A stretch of DNA of 64,000 bases from an uncultured Alphaproteobacteria bacterium. GTDB lineage: Bacteria; Pseudomonadota; Alphaproteobacteria; RF32; CAG-239. Below the pieces are notes generated by a model. That model worked only from the letters and a program-made list of their open reading frames with translations. It was not told the DNA's origin and ran no database searches. Location: NCBI GenBank assembly GCA_910577205.1, contig CAJTMA010000001.1:1-64000 (forward strand). The letters run 5' to 3'. Below, in pieces: positions 10,023 to 17,391 of the stretch; within the stretch, counting starts at the first letter, position 1; each line of letters opens with the position of its first letter. A program made the position numbers and the translations under genes.

Positions 10023-10625
10023 ATGATAATCAAAGTAAAAACTTATTTTAACAAATATTGGACAAGATTACGGCAGTATCTCGAATCCACCACGTTTGTG
10101 AAGCAAATTATTATCTTGATTACGACAATAACAGCTGTTCTGGTTGTTATTATGGCGTGGTTTTTCAGCCCGAATCCGCTCATTAACAAAGCGGCCGTGG
10201 AATTGGCGCAGACAGCGGAAAATATTCGTTTGTTCTATCAGACCAAACCGGGGTATTGGGGGCTGAACGGCGAGCTGGCAATAAAAAATAATCTGCAAGC
10301 TTCGGGAATGATGAAAGACGGGATGCTGTATAATGCTTTCGGCAAGCCGGTGATTATCGGGCAAGATGCCGCAGGAAGCATTGTCATGCCTGGCACGCGG
10401 TATTTCATGATTACCTTTCCCGGACTTAACAAATCTGAATGCACCGCCATGGCGGCATTTCGCCTGAATGAAAGAGAAAGTTTGAGCCTGTTACAAATGG
10501 AAATTATGACTGACGGAAAAACTTTTGAATTTAATTGGGGCGGAAAACCCTCTTTGCCAATTACCAAAACCGACGCAGCTAAATATTGCGGCAAAACCAA
10601 TACCGTCAGCTGGCGTTTTGAATGA
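10023..10625 (+). CDS. Pilin-like accessory protein of the pilus locus
   Basis: A 200-residue protein with one N-terminal transmembrane helix (about residues 27-50, IIILITTITAVLVVIMAWFF) preceded by 26 mostly basic residues. No Gly-X4-Glu prepilin cleavage motif is visible, unlike the next gene. The remainder looks like a small pilin head (NAFGKPVIIGQDAAGSIVMP) with two cysteines that could form a disulfide. It starts four bases after pilR, so it is co-transcribed. A minor pilin or pseudopilin acting as initiator or adaptor is likely, but a named family cannot be fixed. Confidence 0.65.
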   Translation: MIIKVKTYFNKYWTRLRQYLESTTFVKQIIILITTITAVLVVIMAWFFSPNPLINKAAVELAQTAENIRLFYQTKPGYWGLNGELAIKNNLQASGMMKDGMLYNAFGKPVIIGQDAAGSIVMPGTRYFMITFPGLNKSECTAMAAFRLNERESLSLLQMEIMTDGKTFEFNWGGKPSLPITKTDAAKYCGKTNTVSWRFE

Positions 10626-10656
10626 TATAACGAAAGTTATATTATAGGTAAGGTAT

Positions 10657-10689
10657 ATGACTAAAGCCAGAATTGTAACAAAATTTTAA
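10657..10689 (+). other. Possible tiny leader ORF (MTKARIVTKF)
   Basis: ATG 10657 follows TTATAGGTAAGGTAT, the same upstream motif that serves the lipoprotein gene at 2155, and opens a 10-codon frame ending at 10689. It lies just before the major pilin gene. It could be a translated leader or simply the remains of a duplicated gene start. No independent support. Confidence 0.2.
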
Positions 10690-10711
10690 CCTGTTATACT
10701 TAAGATAGAAT
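10673..10711 (+). promoter_or_regulatory. Candidate promoter of the major pilin gene
   Basis: The 110-base gap before the pilin gene contains TTGTAA (10673-10678) and TTATAC (10694-10699) with a 15-base spacer, or TTTTAA (10684) with TAGAAT (10706). A separate promoter would allow the major pilin to be made in excess over the assembly proteins. Spacing is not ideal for either choice. Confidence 0.3.
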
Positions 10712-10735
10712 GCAGTTAAACTAAGGAGAAAGAAA

Positions 10736-11362
10736 ATGACTAACTTATTAAAAAAGAATGACCAGACCGGTCGTTCCATGGTGGAAATGCTCGGCGTGCT
10801 GGCAATTATCGGTGTTTTGTCAGTCGGTGGTATTGCCGGTTATTCCAAAGCGATGACCAAATTCAAAATTACCAAAACCTTTGACCAAGTTTCCATGACT
10901 GTGGCCAATATTCGTACTTTGTATTCCGGTCAACGTAGCTATTCCGGTTTAAAAACAGCCAATGCTTTTAACATGGGGGTTGTTCCCGCGGAAATGGAAG
11001 GTTCATCAGCGGGTTCACTGGTTAATGCTTTCCAGGGTAGTGTCACTATCGGAACTGGCGCATTTAACAGCAATACTGCCGGTGCATTTTATATTTCTTA
11101 CGGTGGTTTAGGACGTGAAGCCTGTGTCAGTATTTTAACAGCTGACTGGGGTTCCGGTTCTTCTTCCGGTTTTATCGGAATAACCGTCGGAAGCGGAACA
11201 TCCGGTATCACCACAGCATCGGTTCCTACTGTAAGTGCTAACAGCCCAACAGCTGGGAATGCAGTTTATGGCAACCTGAATCTTCCGGTTTCCCCGTCTG
11301 ATGCCGCAACCTCTTGTAACTGCACAAATGAGCAGTGTGTTATTACCTGGTATTATTTGTAA
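10736..11362 (+). CDS. pilS: Type IVb major prepilin
   Basis: A 208-residue prepilin with AAGGAG upstream of ATG 10736. A short leader ends QTG, followed by RSMVEMLGVLAIIGVLSVGG. Prepilin peptidase would cut after Gly12, leaving Glu at mature position +5 as required for pilin assembly. The hydrophobic helix spans about residues 15-35. The C-terminal half is Gly/Ser/Thr-rich and ends in a Cys cluster (SCNCTNEQC) that can form the disulfide loop of type IV pilins. An intrinsic terminator follows at once. No prepilin peptidase gene lies in the window. Confidence 0.88.
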   Translation: MTNLLKKNDQTGRSMVEMLGVLAIIGVLSVGGIAGYSKAMTKFKITKTFDQVSMTVANIRTLYSGQRSYSGLKTANAFNMGVVPAEMEGSSAGSLVNAFQGSVTIGTGAFNSNTAGAFYISYGGLGREACVSILTADWGSGSSSGFIGITVGSGTSGITTASVPTVSANSPTAGNAVYGNLNLPVSPSDAATSCNCTNEQCVITWYYL

Positions 11363-11382
11363 TATATAAATACCTTAATGAA

Positions 11383-11408
11383 AATCCCCGGATTTCCGGG
11401 GATTTTTT
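11383..11408 (+). terminator. Intrinsic terminator after the pilin gene
   Basis: Stem AATCCCCGG / CCGGGGATT with a 4-base loop, followed by six T. It ends the pilus operon. Confidence 0.9.
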
Positions 11409-12038
11409 CTTTTGTTTGCTACAAATGCAGGCATACAGCGAGAGTATGAAACATCTTTTTTGTTGAAGATGCCTAATTCTTTATGGTCATGCTCCGGCTT
11501 GACCAGAGCATCCGGGTAAAAAACAAAGCCATATCTAAAAACCTGGATTACCCGATCAAGTCGGGTAATGACGCGTAAAGGGTGAAGCATCCATAGTTAA
11601 AGCGGCACAAAGTCAACATTGCGGCTGTTTAGATATGGATTCTTCGTCACGCTGTTCCTCAGAATGACCCGAATGTCGGGTGCGTAAAAAGTCACCCCTA
11701 TGAGGGTTGCGGACAACCCGAGTATGAGGGCTTCAAAACAATCATTGTCATCACGAGCGGAGTGAAGTGATCCCGGCCTTATTAATTTGCTGAGATAGCC
11801 ACGTCATACCAACTCCAGACGTTCAGGGGCTCCTCTCTATGACGTTTAAAGGAAATTTGCTGAGATAGCTATGTTGCACCAACTCCTCGTGATGACGTTA
11901 TAAGATTTCTCGACTTCACTCGAAATGATAATAAGCTGACAAATTATAAGAAAATGTCACAAAAGATTAAATAAAAATTATTCTTTTTAATGTTAGACTA
12001 GCACAATGTTGGTTTTGGCCCTAAACAAAGAGGACACA
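11409..12038. repeat. Repeat-rich intergenic region with dispersed elements
   Basis: About 630 bases without a credible gene. It holds members of a dispersed repeat family: GGATTCTTCGTCACGCTGTT... (11638-11670), GTCATCACGAGCGGAGTGAA... (11748-11778), and a pair of direct repeats that begin AATTTGCTGAGATAGC (near 11785 and 11854). A second palindrome-rich segment at 11483-11580 carries GGATTACCCGATCAAGTCGG. Open frames here are shadows of the repeats. The related units recur near 13066-13141 and 19689-19940. Confidence 0.75.
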
Positions 12039-13001
12039 ATGGTTAAATTAAATGAAGTTTTATTTTCAGATATTTACATTACTCCGGAAAAGACCGCTTA
12101 TATTCCGGATAATGCAACGGCAAATGGCTTGGAAGTATTAGACGCTGAAGATTTTAATGAATTTTTTGATTTGATTGAGCAATCGTGGGATGGCAATAAT
12201 CCCAGTTATTCGGTTATGTATGACGGTATTTTTTACCGTGTTGAGCGGAGCGTTTCTATTTACGGGGTTCAATACTGCGCCCGTAAAATGCCGAAGCAAG
12301 TTCCGCCGTTCAACAGTCTTGGATACCCGACAGAATTATCACAATATTTGTTATCATTAAGCAATGCCTCGGGGCTTATCCTTTGCGCAGGCCCGACCGG
12401 CGCAGGTAAAACCACGACCATTTCCAGCTTGTTGAAAGAGTTTCTGACGCTGGAAGGCGGCTTTGCTTATACCATTGAAGATCCAACGGAAATGCCTTTA
12501 GACGGTGTCTACCATTCTGTTGCCGGCGGACTGGGGTTGTGCAAACAGACTTTGCCGCCTAACGGCCTGTGGGGCGACGGATTGAAATCAGCCCTGCGTT
12601 CCAAACCGCGGTTTATTATGGTGGGCGAGATTCGTACGCCGGACACCGCCAGCGAAGTTTTGCGCGCTGCAACTTCCGGACACTTGGTATTATCAACCAT
12701 TCACGCCAATAATATTACCGATGCCATCAACTCGGTGGTTAAATATGCGTCCTCAACAACAATGAGCGAAGAGCTGGCTTATGACCTGTTTTCACGCGGT
12801 ATGCTGGGTGTCCTTCATCAGACGCTGGGCGGTGTTAAAAACAAAAAACCGATGGTCAGCTATTTGTTTACCAATCCGGATTCAACCAAAGGCGACCAAG
12901 TCCGCGGCATTATTAAAGGCGGCAAGCTGAATTTGGCGACTTCTATTGAAACGCAGATGACCCGTATGAAACGCGGAAAAAATATTTTCCCTGATTTGTA
13001 A
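12039..13001 (+). CDS. PilT-like (second) pilus/secretion ATPase
   Basis: A 320-residue hexameric secretion ATPase starting at ATG 12039 after AGAGGA; an earlier in-frame ATG at 12006 lacks a site. Walker A is GPTGAGKTT (about residues 118-126), the Asp box is AYTIEDPTE, Walker B is FIMVGEIRTPD (about 197-207) and the His box is LSTIHANN (about 222-229). The N-domain is short and there is no C-terminal zinc module, so it resembles retraction ATPases (PilT) or DotB rather than the assembly ATPase PilQ. Classical R64-type loci carry only PilQ, which makes this a candidate retraction motor. It is separated from the operon by 0.6 kb of repeats and a terminator, so it is probably transcribed independently. 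Confidence 0.82.
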   Translation: MVKLNEVLFSDIYITPEKTAYIPDNATANGLEVLDAEDFNEFFDLIEQSWDGNNPSYSVMYDGIFYRVERSVSIYGVQYCARKMPKQVPPFNSLGYPTELSQYLLSLSNASGLILCAGPTGAGKTTTISSLLKEFLTLEGGFAYTIEDPTEMPLDGVYHSVAGGLGLCKQTLPPNGLWGDGLKSALRSKPRFIMVGEIRTPDTASEVLRAATSGHLVLSTIHANNITDAINSVVKYASSTTMSEELAYDLFSRGMLGVLHQTLGGVKNKKPMVSYLFTNPDSTKGDQVRGIIKGGKLNLATSIETQMTRMKRGKNIFPDL

Positions 13002-13013
13002 GAGTGTGTAATT

Positions 13014-13046
13014 AATCCCTCCCTTAGCAGTAAGGGAGGGATTTTA
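13014..13046 (+). terminator. Intrinsic terminator after the PilT-like gene
   Basis: A perfect 13-bp stem AATCCCTCCCTTA / TAAGGGAGGGATT with loop GCAG, followed by TTTAA. Confidence 0.85.
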
Positions 13047-13059
13047 ATAAGCAGCATTG

Positions 13060-13145
13060 TTGACATGACTTCTTCGTCGCGAAGCTCCTCAGAATGACAT
13101 TTGGCTGAGATTACTTCGTCACGTTGTTCCTCGTAATGACATTTT
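13060..13145. repeat. Two dispersed repeat units
   Basis: Two copies of the dispersed family read CTTCTTCGTCGCGAAGCTCC...AGAATGACA and TTACTTCGTCACGTTGTTCC...AATGACA. On the minus strand they would translate to the CHSEE-RDEE-like shadow peptides well known from alphaproteobacterial intergenic repeats. They fill most of the gap between two convergent genes. Confidence 0.7.
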
Positions 13146-13192
13146 TTCGCCCCTGCCGCACGGGTTGCTTCCAAGGTTTTGAGCGGACAGGT

Positions 13193-13621
13193 TTAATCCC
13201 AAGGGAAAACAACCCAGATATCGGGAATATCTTCAACATAAATATCGGCAAAAGCTGCGCCTTGTTTTTTGGCATAGACTGCTGCCAATGTTGCTTTAGG
13301 AAACATCGGACGCAGCAGTTTAAAAGTCTTGCCGGTATCAGACAGGTCATCAATAACCAATGTCCGTTCATCAACATCGCCGACCGACGTATGAATGGTT
13401 ATTTCGTCATCCGCACGTTGTTTATCGCCATCATAAGAGCTCATGTTAACCACTTCGACATTGCGGATATCCAGCTCATAAGCTAAAATTCCCGCGGGGA
13501 TTAACCCGCCGCGGCTGACGGCAATGATTTTGTTATAACTGCCTTTTTCTTTTATTTTTTGAGCTAATTGTTTGGTATGCCGGTGGAATTCATCCCAGCT
13601 GATATAAAGTTTTTCAGGCAT
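13193..13621 (-). CDS. gpt: Xanthine-guanine phosphoribosyltransferase
   Basis: A 142-residue purine salvage enzyme transferring phosphoribose from PRPP to xanthine or guanine. The start MPEKLYISWDEFHR and the PRPP-binding loop LVIDDLSDTGKTF (about residues 83-95) are diagnostic, with SRGGLIPAGILA (about 36-47) earlier. Length is close to E. coli Gpt (152). In-frame codons upstream of 13621 belong to the preceding gene's region and are not part of the fold. It lies 10 bases after the thioredoxin-like gene and is probably co-transcribed. Confidence 0.92.
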   Translation of the reverse strand: MPEKLYISWDEFHRHTKQLAQKIKEKGSYNKIIAVSRGGLIPAGILAYELDIRNVEVVNMSSYDGDKQRADDEITIHTSVGDVDERTLVIDDLSDTGKTFKLLRPMFPKATLAAVYAKKQGAAFADIYVEDIPDIWVVFPWD

Positions 13622-13631
13622 TGTCAGTCTT

Positions 13632-14174
13632 TCATTGGTTATGTTGGGCTTTAATTTTGTAAATATATTCAATAACGTCGTCGTCATCCCATTCGGCAGA
13701 ACCGCGGATACGCCCGATTTCTTGTCCGTGACGGTTAATAAGCACCGTATTCGGTGATGTAAAAATTCCTAAATCAGCAGATAAATCGCCTTTTTTATCA
13801 ACATAAAAATCTAAGTCAGGGGCACCATATTTGCGCAGAAATCGCTGCTGTTCCTCCAGGCTTTTCCATTCGCTGGCCGGAGATATAATCACAACTTTAA
13901 TCCCGTTGTCTGCCACTTTTTTGCTAAAATTATTAAGGTTGTCAAGCTCGCGGATGCACGGCGTGCAGTGACGCGACCAAAAATTTGCCACCACAAACTG
14001 GCCTTCAAAATCTGTCAGCTTATAAGCCTTGCCGTCCTCAGCATAATGAAACATCTCTCTGGAAGGAAGCGCCCGCGGTTCGTCAAAAACATTTACCGGA
14101 TTAGGCCGGAAGATGCCTCCCCAGCCGCCAAGCATTAACACTGCTACCCATATATGTATGTATTTTTTTATCAT
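13632..14174 (-). CDS. TlpA/ResA-like membrane-anchored thioredoxin
   Basis: A 180-residue protein with an N-terminal signal anchor (WVAVLMLGGWGG) and a periplasmic thioredoxin fold. The redox motif is CTPC (about residues 70-73) in NFWSRHCTPCIREL. The cis-Pro region is TSPNTVLINRHGQEIGR. It resembles TlpA/ResA/DsbE-type reductases or AhpC-TSA proteins that keep periplasmic or cytochrome c cysteines reduced. No cytochrome maturation genes are nearby, so the substrate is unknown. Confidence 0.82.
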   Translation of the reverse strand: MIKKYIHIWVAVLMLGGWGGIFRPNPVNVFDEPRALPSREMFHYAEDGKAYKLTDFEGQFVVANFWSRHCTPCIRELDNLNNFSKKVADNGIKVVIISPASEWKSLEEQQRFLRKYGAPDLDFYVDKKGDLSADLGIFTSPNTVLINRHGQEIGRIRGSAEWDDDDVIEYIYKIKAQHNQ

Positions 14175-14270
14175 CTGCCTATTAATAACTGACTTTTAGT
14201 TTTTGTAATTCGGTTGCTTTGAGAGTATATATTTATATAATTGCTTATCAGACAACAAAAAGGTTAAAAA

Positions 14271-14405
14271 ATGAAAAATTTTTACAAATTAATCATGTTG
14301 CTGTTGATGGCGCTGTGCGTTTTGCAGGCCAGCGGCTGCGGTAAAATGTCTAATCCCGCGCCGATTGAGGGCAGCGGGTATCCGCATAAATATCCACGGC
14401 ATTAA
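14271..14405 (+). CDS. Small LptM-like lipoprotein
   Basis: A 44-residue lipoprotein starting at ATG 14271. A hydrophobic signal (LIMLLLMALCVLQASGC) ends in a lipobox with Cys23, leaving a 22-residue mature peptide GKMSNPAPIEGSGYPHKYPR. Small lipoproteins ending in a Pro/Tyr-rich GS-YP--YP motif are common in alphaproteobacteria, and some relate to LptM, a helper of LptD oxidation. That link is suggestive only. It lies 14 bases before the TerY-like gene, whose own ribosome site AAGGAG overlaps its stop. Confidence 0.7.
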   Translation: MKNFYKLIMLLLMALCVLQASGCGKMSNPAPIEGSGYPHKYPRH

Positions 14406-14419
14406 AAGGAGCTCCGCTT

Positions 14420-15109
14420 ATGTCAGGTGACGATAAATTTGTAGACGAGATGATTCCCTATGTGGAATTTGCCGATAATGCCAACGAGCGCACCCCTTGC
14501 GTGCTGGTTTTGGATTGTTCCGGCTCTATGCGCGGCGAACCGATTAAACAGCTTAATGCCGGGCTTAAAGCCTTAGAAAAAGAGCTGAAAGAAGATATTG
14601 ACGCCAGTTCGCGAGTGCAGCTGTTGATTATTAAGGCATTCGGCAAAGACGAGGCGGTTATTTCCTCTGACTGGATTGACGCTATGAATTTTACCGCGCC
14701 GGAGATGGAAGCCGGTGGGTTAACGCCTCTGGGCAAAGCCATGGAATTGGCGCTACAAAAAATTGAAGAGCAGAAATGCCTGTATGACAGTTGCGGCATT
14801 ACCTCAAAACGCCCGTGGATTTTCCTTATCAGCGACGGCGAGCCGACTGACTATGACTGGGAAATTATTGCTGAAAAATGCCGTTATGCGCAAAAGAACA
14901 AAAAAGTCGTGGTGCACGCCGTGGGAACTCAAGGCGCTAATCTTGATAAGCTGGCAAAATTTTCGCTGATGGCTCCGAAACGTCTGACAGGCTTGAAATT
15001 TACTGAATTTTTCTTATGGCTGAGCCGCAGCGTGTCTTGTATTTCTAAAGCTGCGCCCAATATCCCCGATTTATTGGAAGATACCGGTGACTGGGATGAA
15101 GACAAATAA
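14420..15109 (+). CDS. terY: TerY-like von Willebrand factor A protein
   Basis: A 229-residue cytoplasmic VWA-domain protein. The metal-ion-dependent adhesion site starts LDCSGSMRG (Asp, Ser, Ser; about residues 30-38), with the Thr of GGLTPLG (about 97-103) and the Asp of LISDGEPTD (about 137-145). TerY proteins pair with a PP2C phosphatase and a kinase in the TerY-P triad described by Anantharaman and co-workers for Ter stress systems. The following two genes complete that triad by overlapping starts. No TerC, TerD or TerB gene is visible. Confidence 0.88.
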   Translation: MSGDDKFVDEMIPYVEFADNANERTPCVLVLDCSGSMRGEPIKQLNAGLKALEKELKEDIDASSRVQLLIIKAFGKDEAVISSDWIDAMNFTAPEMEAGGLTPLGKAMELALQKIEEQKCLYDSCGITSKRPWIFLISDGEPTDYDWEIIAEKCRYAQKNKKVVVHAVGTQGANLDKLAKFSLMAPKRLTGLKFTEFFLWLSRSVSCISKAAPNIPDLLEDTGDWDEDK

Positions 15110-15839
15110 TATCCGCGTTTTGGCAACCAGTCTGGCCGGACCACTGCATAATGCCAAAAATCTGCCTTGTCAGGATTACTGCAAATACAGTACCGAGGGC
15201 AAGAATTTTGTGGCGGTTGTTTCTGACGGGGCTGGTTCTTCCAAGCACGGAAAAATCGGTGCGCGGGTTATTTGCAACACCTTGACCGACTTGCTGCCCA
15301 ACGCAGATTTTTCAAACGCCAAAGAAGCCGTTGTCAAAGCCATTATGATTGCCCGGAACAAGCTGCTGCGTCATCGCCTGAACAAAAGCAAAAATGAGGC
15401 CGGGCTGGTGGATTTTGCGGCAACGCTGGTCGGGGTTATGTATCACCGCAATAAAGGACTGTTTTTTCATATCGGGGACGGTGCGGCACTGGCTTTCCAT
15501 CAGGATAATTTTGAGCATTTCACTGCCTCTCGTCCCGAAAACGGCGCTTTTTCCTGCGAAACTTATTTCTACACCATGGATGACTGGAAAGACAGCCTGC
15601 GCTTTACTTCCTTTGACAAAGCGCACACCTTGTTTTTAATGAGCGACGGGCTGACAAATTTTACTTTCTCCTCGGATTACAGCAGAATCGAGAAAAACTT
15701 CATTGTGCCGATTGATGCGTTTCTGAATCAACAGACTAACCGGCGCAAAGCCAAGCGTGCTTTGGAAAATACGCTTAACACCGCGCGCGCGCGCCAGCTC
15801 AATTCAGACGATAAAACCTTGATGTGGGTGAAGCTGTGA
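15096..15839 (+). CDS. PP2C-family protein phosphatase of the TerY triad
   Basis: A 247-residue PPM/PP2C-type Ser/Thr phosphatase. The N-terminus carries CQDYCKY (metal-binding Asp) and VVSDGAGSSKHGKIGARV (about residues 39-56), followed by HIGDGAALAF (about 129-138) and LMSDGLTNF (about 183-191), the standard metal-coordinating motifs. It overlaps the end of the TerY-like gene by 14 bases; a GTG at 15087 is an alternative start. The overlap with the kinase gene predicts coupled translation, and the pair should set phosphorylation of a shared target. Confidence 0.88.
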   Translation: MKTNNIRVLATSLAGPLHNAKNLPCQDYCKYSTEGKNFVAVVSDGAGSSKHGKIGARVICNTLTDLLPNADFSNAKEAVVKAIMIARNKLLRHRLNKSKNEAGLVDFAATLVGVMYHRNKGLFFHIGDGAALAFHQDNFEHFTASRPENGAFSCETYFYTMDDWKDSLRFTSFDKAHTLFLMSDGLTNFTFSSDYSRIEKNFIVPIDAFLNQQTNRRKAKRALENTLNTARARQLNSDDKTLMWVKL

Positions 15840-17287
15840 CTGAAGTGGTTTATAATGCAATTTATGCTGACGGGCATTTTGAAAAAATCAGTTTGGGCGA
15901 ACTAATTAATAAAGGCGGCGCGGCTGGCAAAATTTATCTGGTAGAAGCCCACCCTCGCAGCGTGGCAAAAATATTCCACAACCGCAGCAAAAGCTCCACA
16001 AACCGGCAAAAGCTCGAAGCTATGCTGATGAATCGCCCCAATATTCCAAAGACAATGAAAAATGGCGAAGAATATGTGCAAATCGCTTGGCCGGACGCTG
16101 TTTTGGAAGATGAAAACGGATTTTGCGTCGGCTACCTGATGCCGATGATTAATATGGATAATGCGGTGTCGCTTGACCATCTTATGCAAAAAGCCATTCG
16201 CAAAAAACTCGGGCTGCCGGAAAAATATGCATACCGGGTCTTTGCCGCTTATAACGTGGCGGCGATGGTAGCGGCTATGCATAAATGCGGGCACTATATT
16301 GTCGACCTTAAGCCCTCTAACGTGTCGGTTTATAAGGACACAATGATGGTAGCGATGGTTGACTGCGACGGTTTTTCAATTCAAGGCGAAAACAACAATC
16401 GCTATCCCGCAGAATTTGTCAGCGAAGAATATATTTATCCCGAAGGAATGGATTTGGGCTGCGATGAAATGGGCGAAGAGCAGGACAAATTCGCTTTGGC
16501 GGTTATGATTTTCAAACTGCTGAACAACGGCATTCACCCTTTTTCAGGCGTTCCGCGCAAAAATGACAGCGCGATGCTGACAATTCAGAACCGAATTGAA
16601 GAATATCATTACGCCTATGGTTTGTGGCCGGACAGCTACCAAGCCCCCCACCCTTACAGCATTCACGAATATTTTGACAAGAAAACGCTGGAGCTGTTTG
16701 AACGGGCTTTTGTTCGCGGGATGGAACGCCCATCGGCTAAAGAATGGCAAGAACATCTGCGGGCGCTTGTGCCGCAGCTTAAACCCTGCAAGAAAAATCC
16801 CGAGCACGTTTATTTTACTTCCAAAGGCTGCGGCTTGTGCGTTGCGGAAGAAAGATTTCGCGGCACTTTGAAAGATGTTAAAAAACAAGCGGAAACCCCG
16901 CAAATGGTCAGAGGCATGGAAATTTCCACCCTCTCTGTGGAACACGCTGAAAAGGACAAAGCCGAAAAACTGCACCAAAACCACAAGCTCAACCGCATTG
17001 CGGCTGCCGGCATTTTTGCTTATTTGTTGTTTTTTGCCTTTTTATATTATGCGCTTAAGCCTTTTGAAGACGGCATAAATGATTTGGGACTGGGAATGCA
17101 GGCAATTTTGTTCACGCTTACCATGCTGGGCATTAACAGCGCTCTGCAACATTTATCCCCTAAATTTCCGCTGCTGCAAAACAAAGCCATTCCGCTTATG
17201 CTGCAAGTTTATGCCTTTATTTGCATTTTTATTACCCTCATTTCTTTAAATCACCTACCTGAAGGTATATTTAATCTCGCGTTTTAA
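15836..17287 (+). CDS. TerY-triad protein kinase with zinc ribbon and C-terminal membrane helices
   Basis: A 483-residue protein kinase-like protein. GTG 15836 overlaps the phosphatase stop as GTGA; GTG 15824 is an alternative. The kinase fold runs over residues 15-300: a Gly-rich start (NKGGAAGKIYLV), VAKIF as the Lys strand, a catalytic loop YIVDLKPSNVSV in which the usual HRD His is replaced, and DCDGF in place of DFG. A zinc-ribbon-like cluster CKKNPEH...CGLC lies at about 325-345. Two transmembrane helices near residues 388-405 and 420-440, and a third at the end, anchor it. Together with the two preceding genes it forms a phosphorylation switch at the membrane. Its signal and target are unknown. 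Confidence 0.82.
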   Translation: MTEVVYNAIYADGHFEKISLGELINKGGAAGKIYLVEAHPRSVAKIFHNRSKSSTNRQKLEAMLMNRPNIPKTMKNGEEYVQIAWPDAVLEDENGFCVGYLMPMINMDNAVSLDHLMQKAIRKKLGLPEKYAYRVFAAYNVAAMVAAMHKCGHYIVDLKPSNVSVYKDTMMVAMVDCDGFSIQGENNNRYPAEFVSEEYIYPEGMDLGCDEMGEEQDKFALAVMIFKLLNNGIHPFSGVPRKNDSAMLTIQNRIEEYHYAYGLWPDSYQAPHPYSIHEYFDKKTLELFERAFVRGMERPSAKEWQEHLRALVPQLKPCKKNPEHVYFTSKGCGLCVAEERFRGTLKDVKKQAETPQMVRGMEISTLSVEHAEKDKAEKLHQNHKLNRIAAAGIFAYLLFFAFLYYALKPFEDGINDLGLGMQAILFTLTMLGINSALQHLSPKFPLLQNKAIPLMLQVYAFICIFITLISLNHLPEGIFNLAF

Positions 17288-17391
17288 GAGCAAATTGTCA
17301 TAAAATTGTAACAATTGTCAGATTTTGCTCCACAAAATATTTTTTTTGTGTTATAGCTGTATACGAATTTAATTTAGCAAGGAATACCGAG
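17288..17391 (+). promoter_or_regulatory. Upstream region with palindrome AATTGT-A-ACAATT
   Basis: The gap before the nitronate monooxygenase contains a perfect 6-bp-arm palindrome with a single central base (about 17305-17317) and an overlapping ACAATTGT. This is a plausible operator. The gene's ribosome site is AAGGAA at about 17380. Confidence 0.35.
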
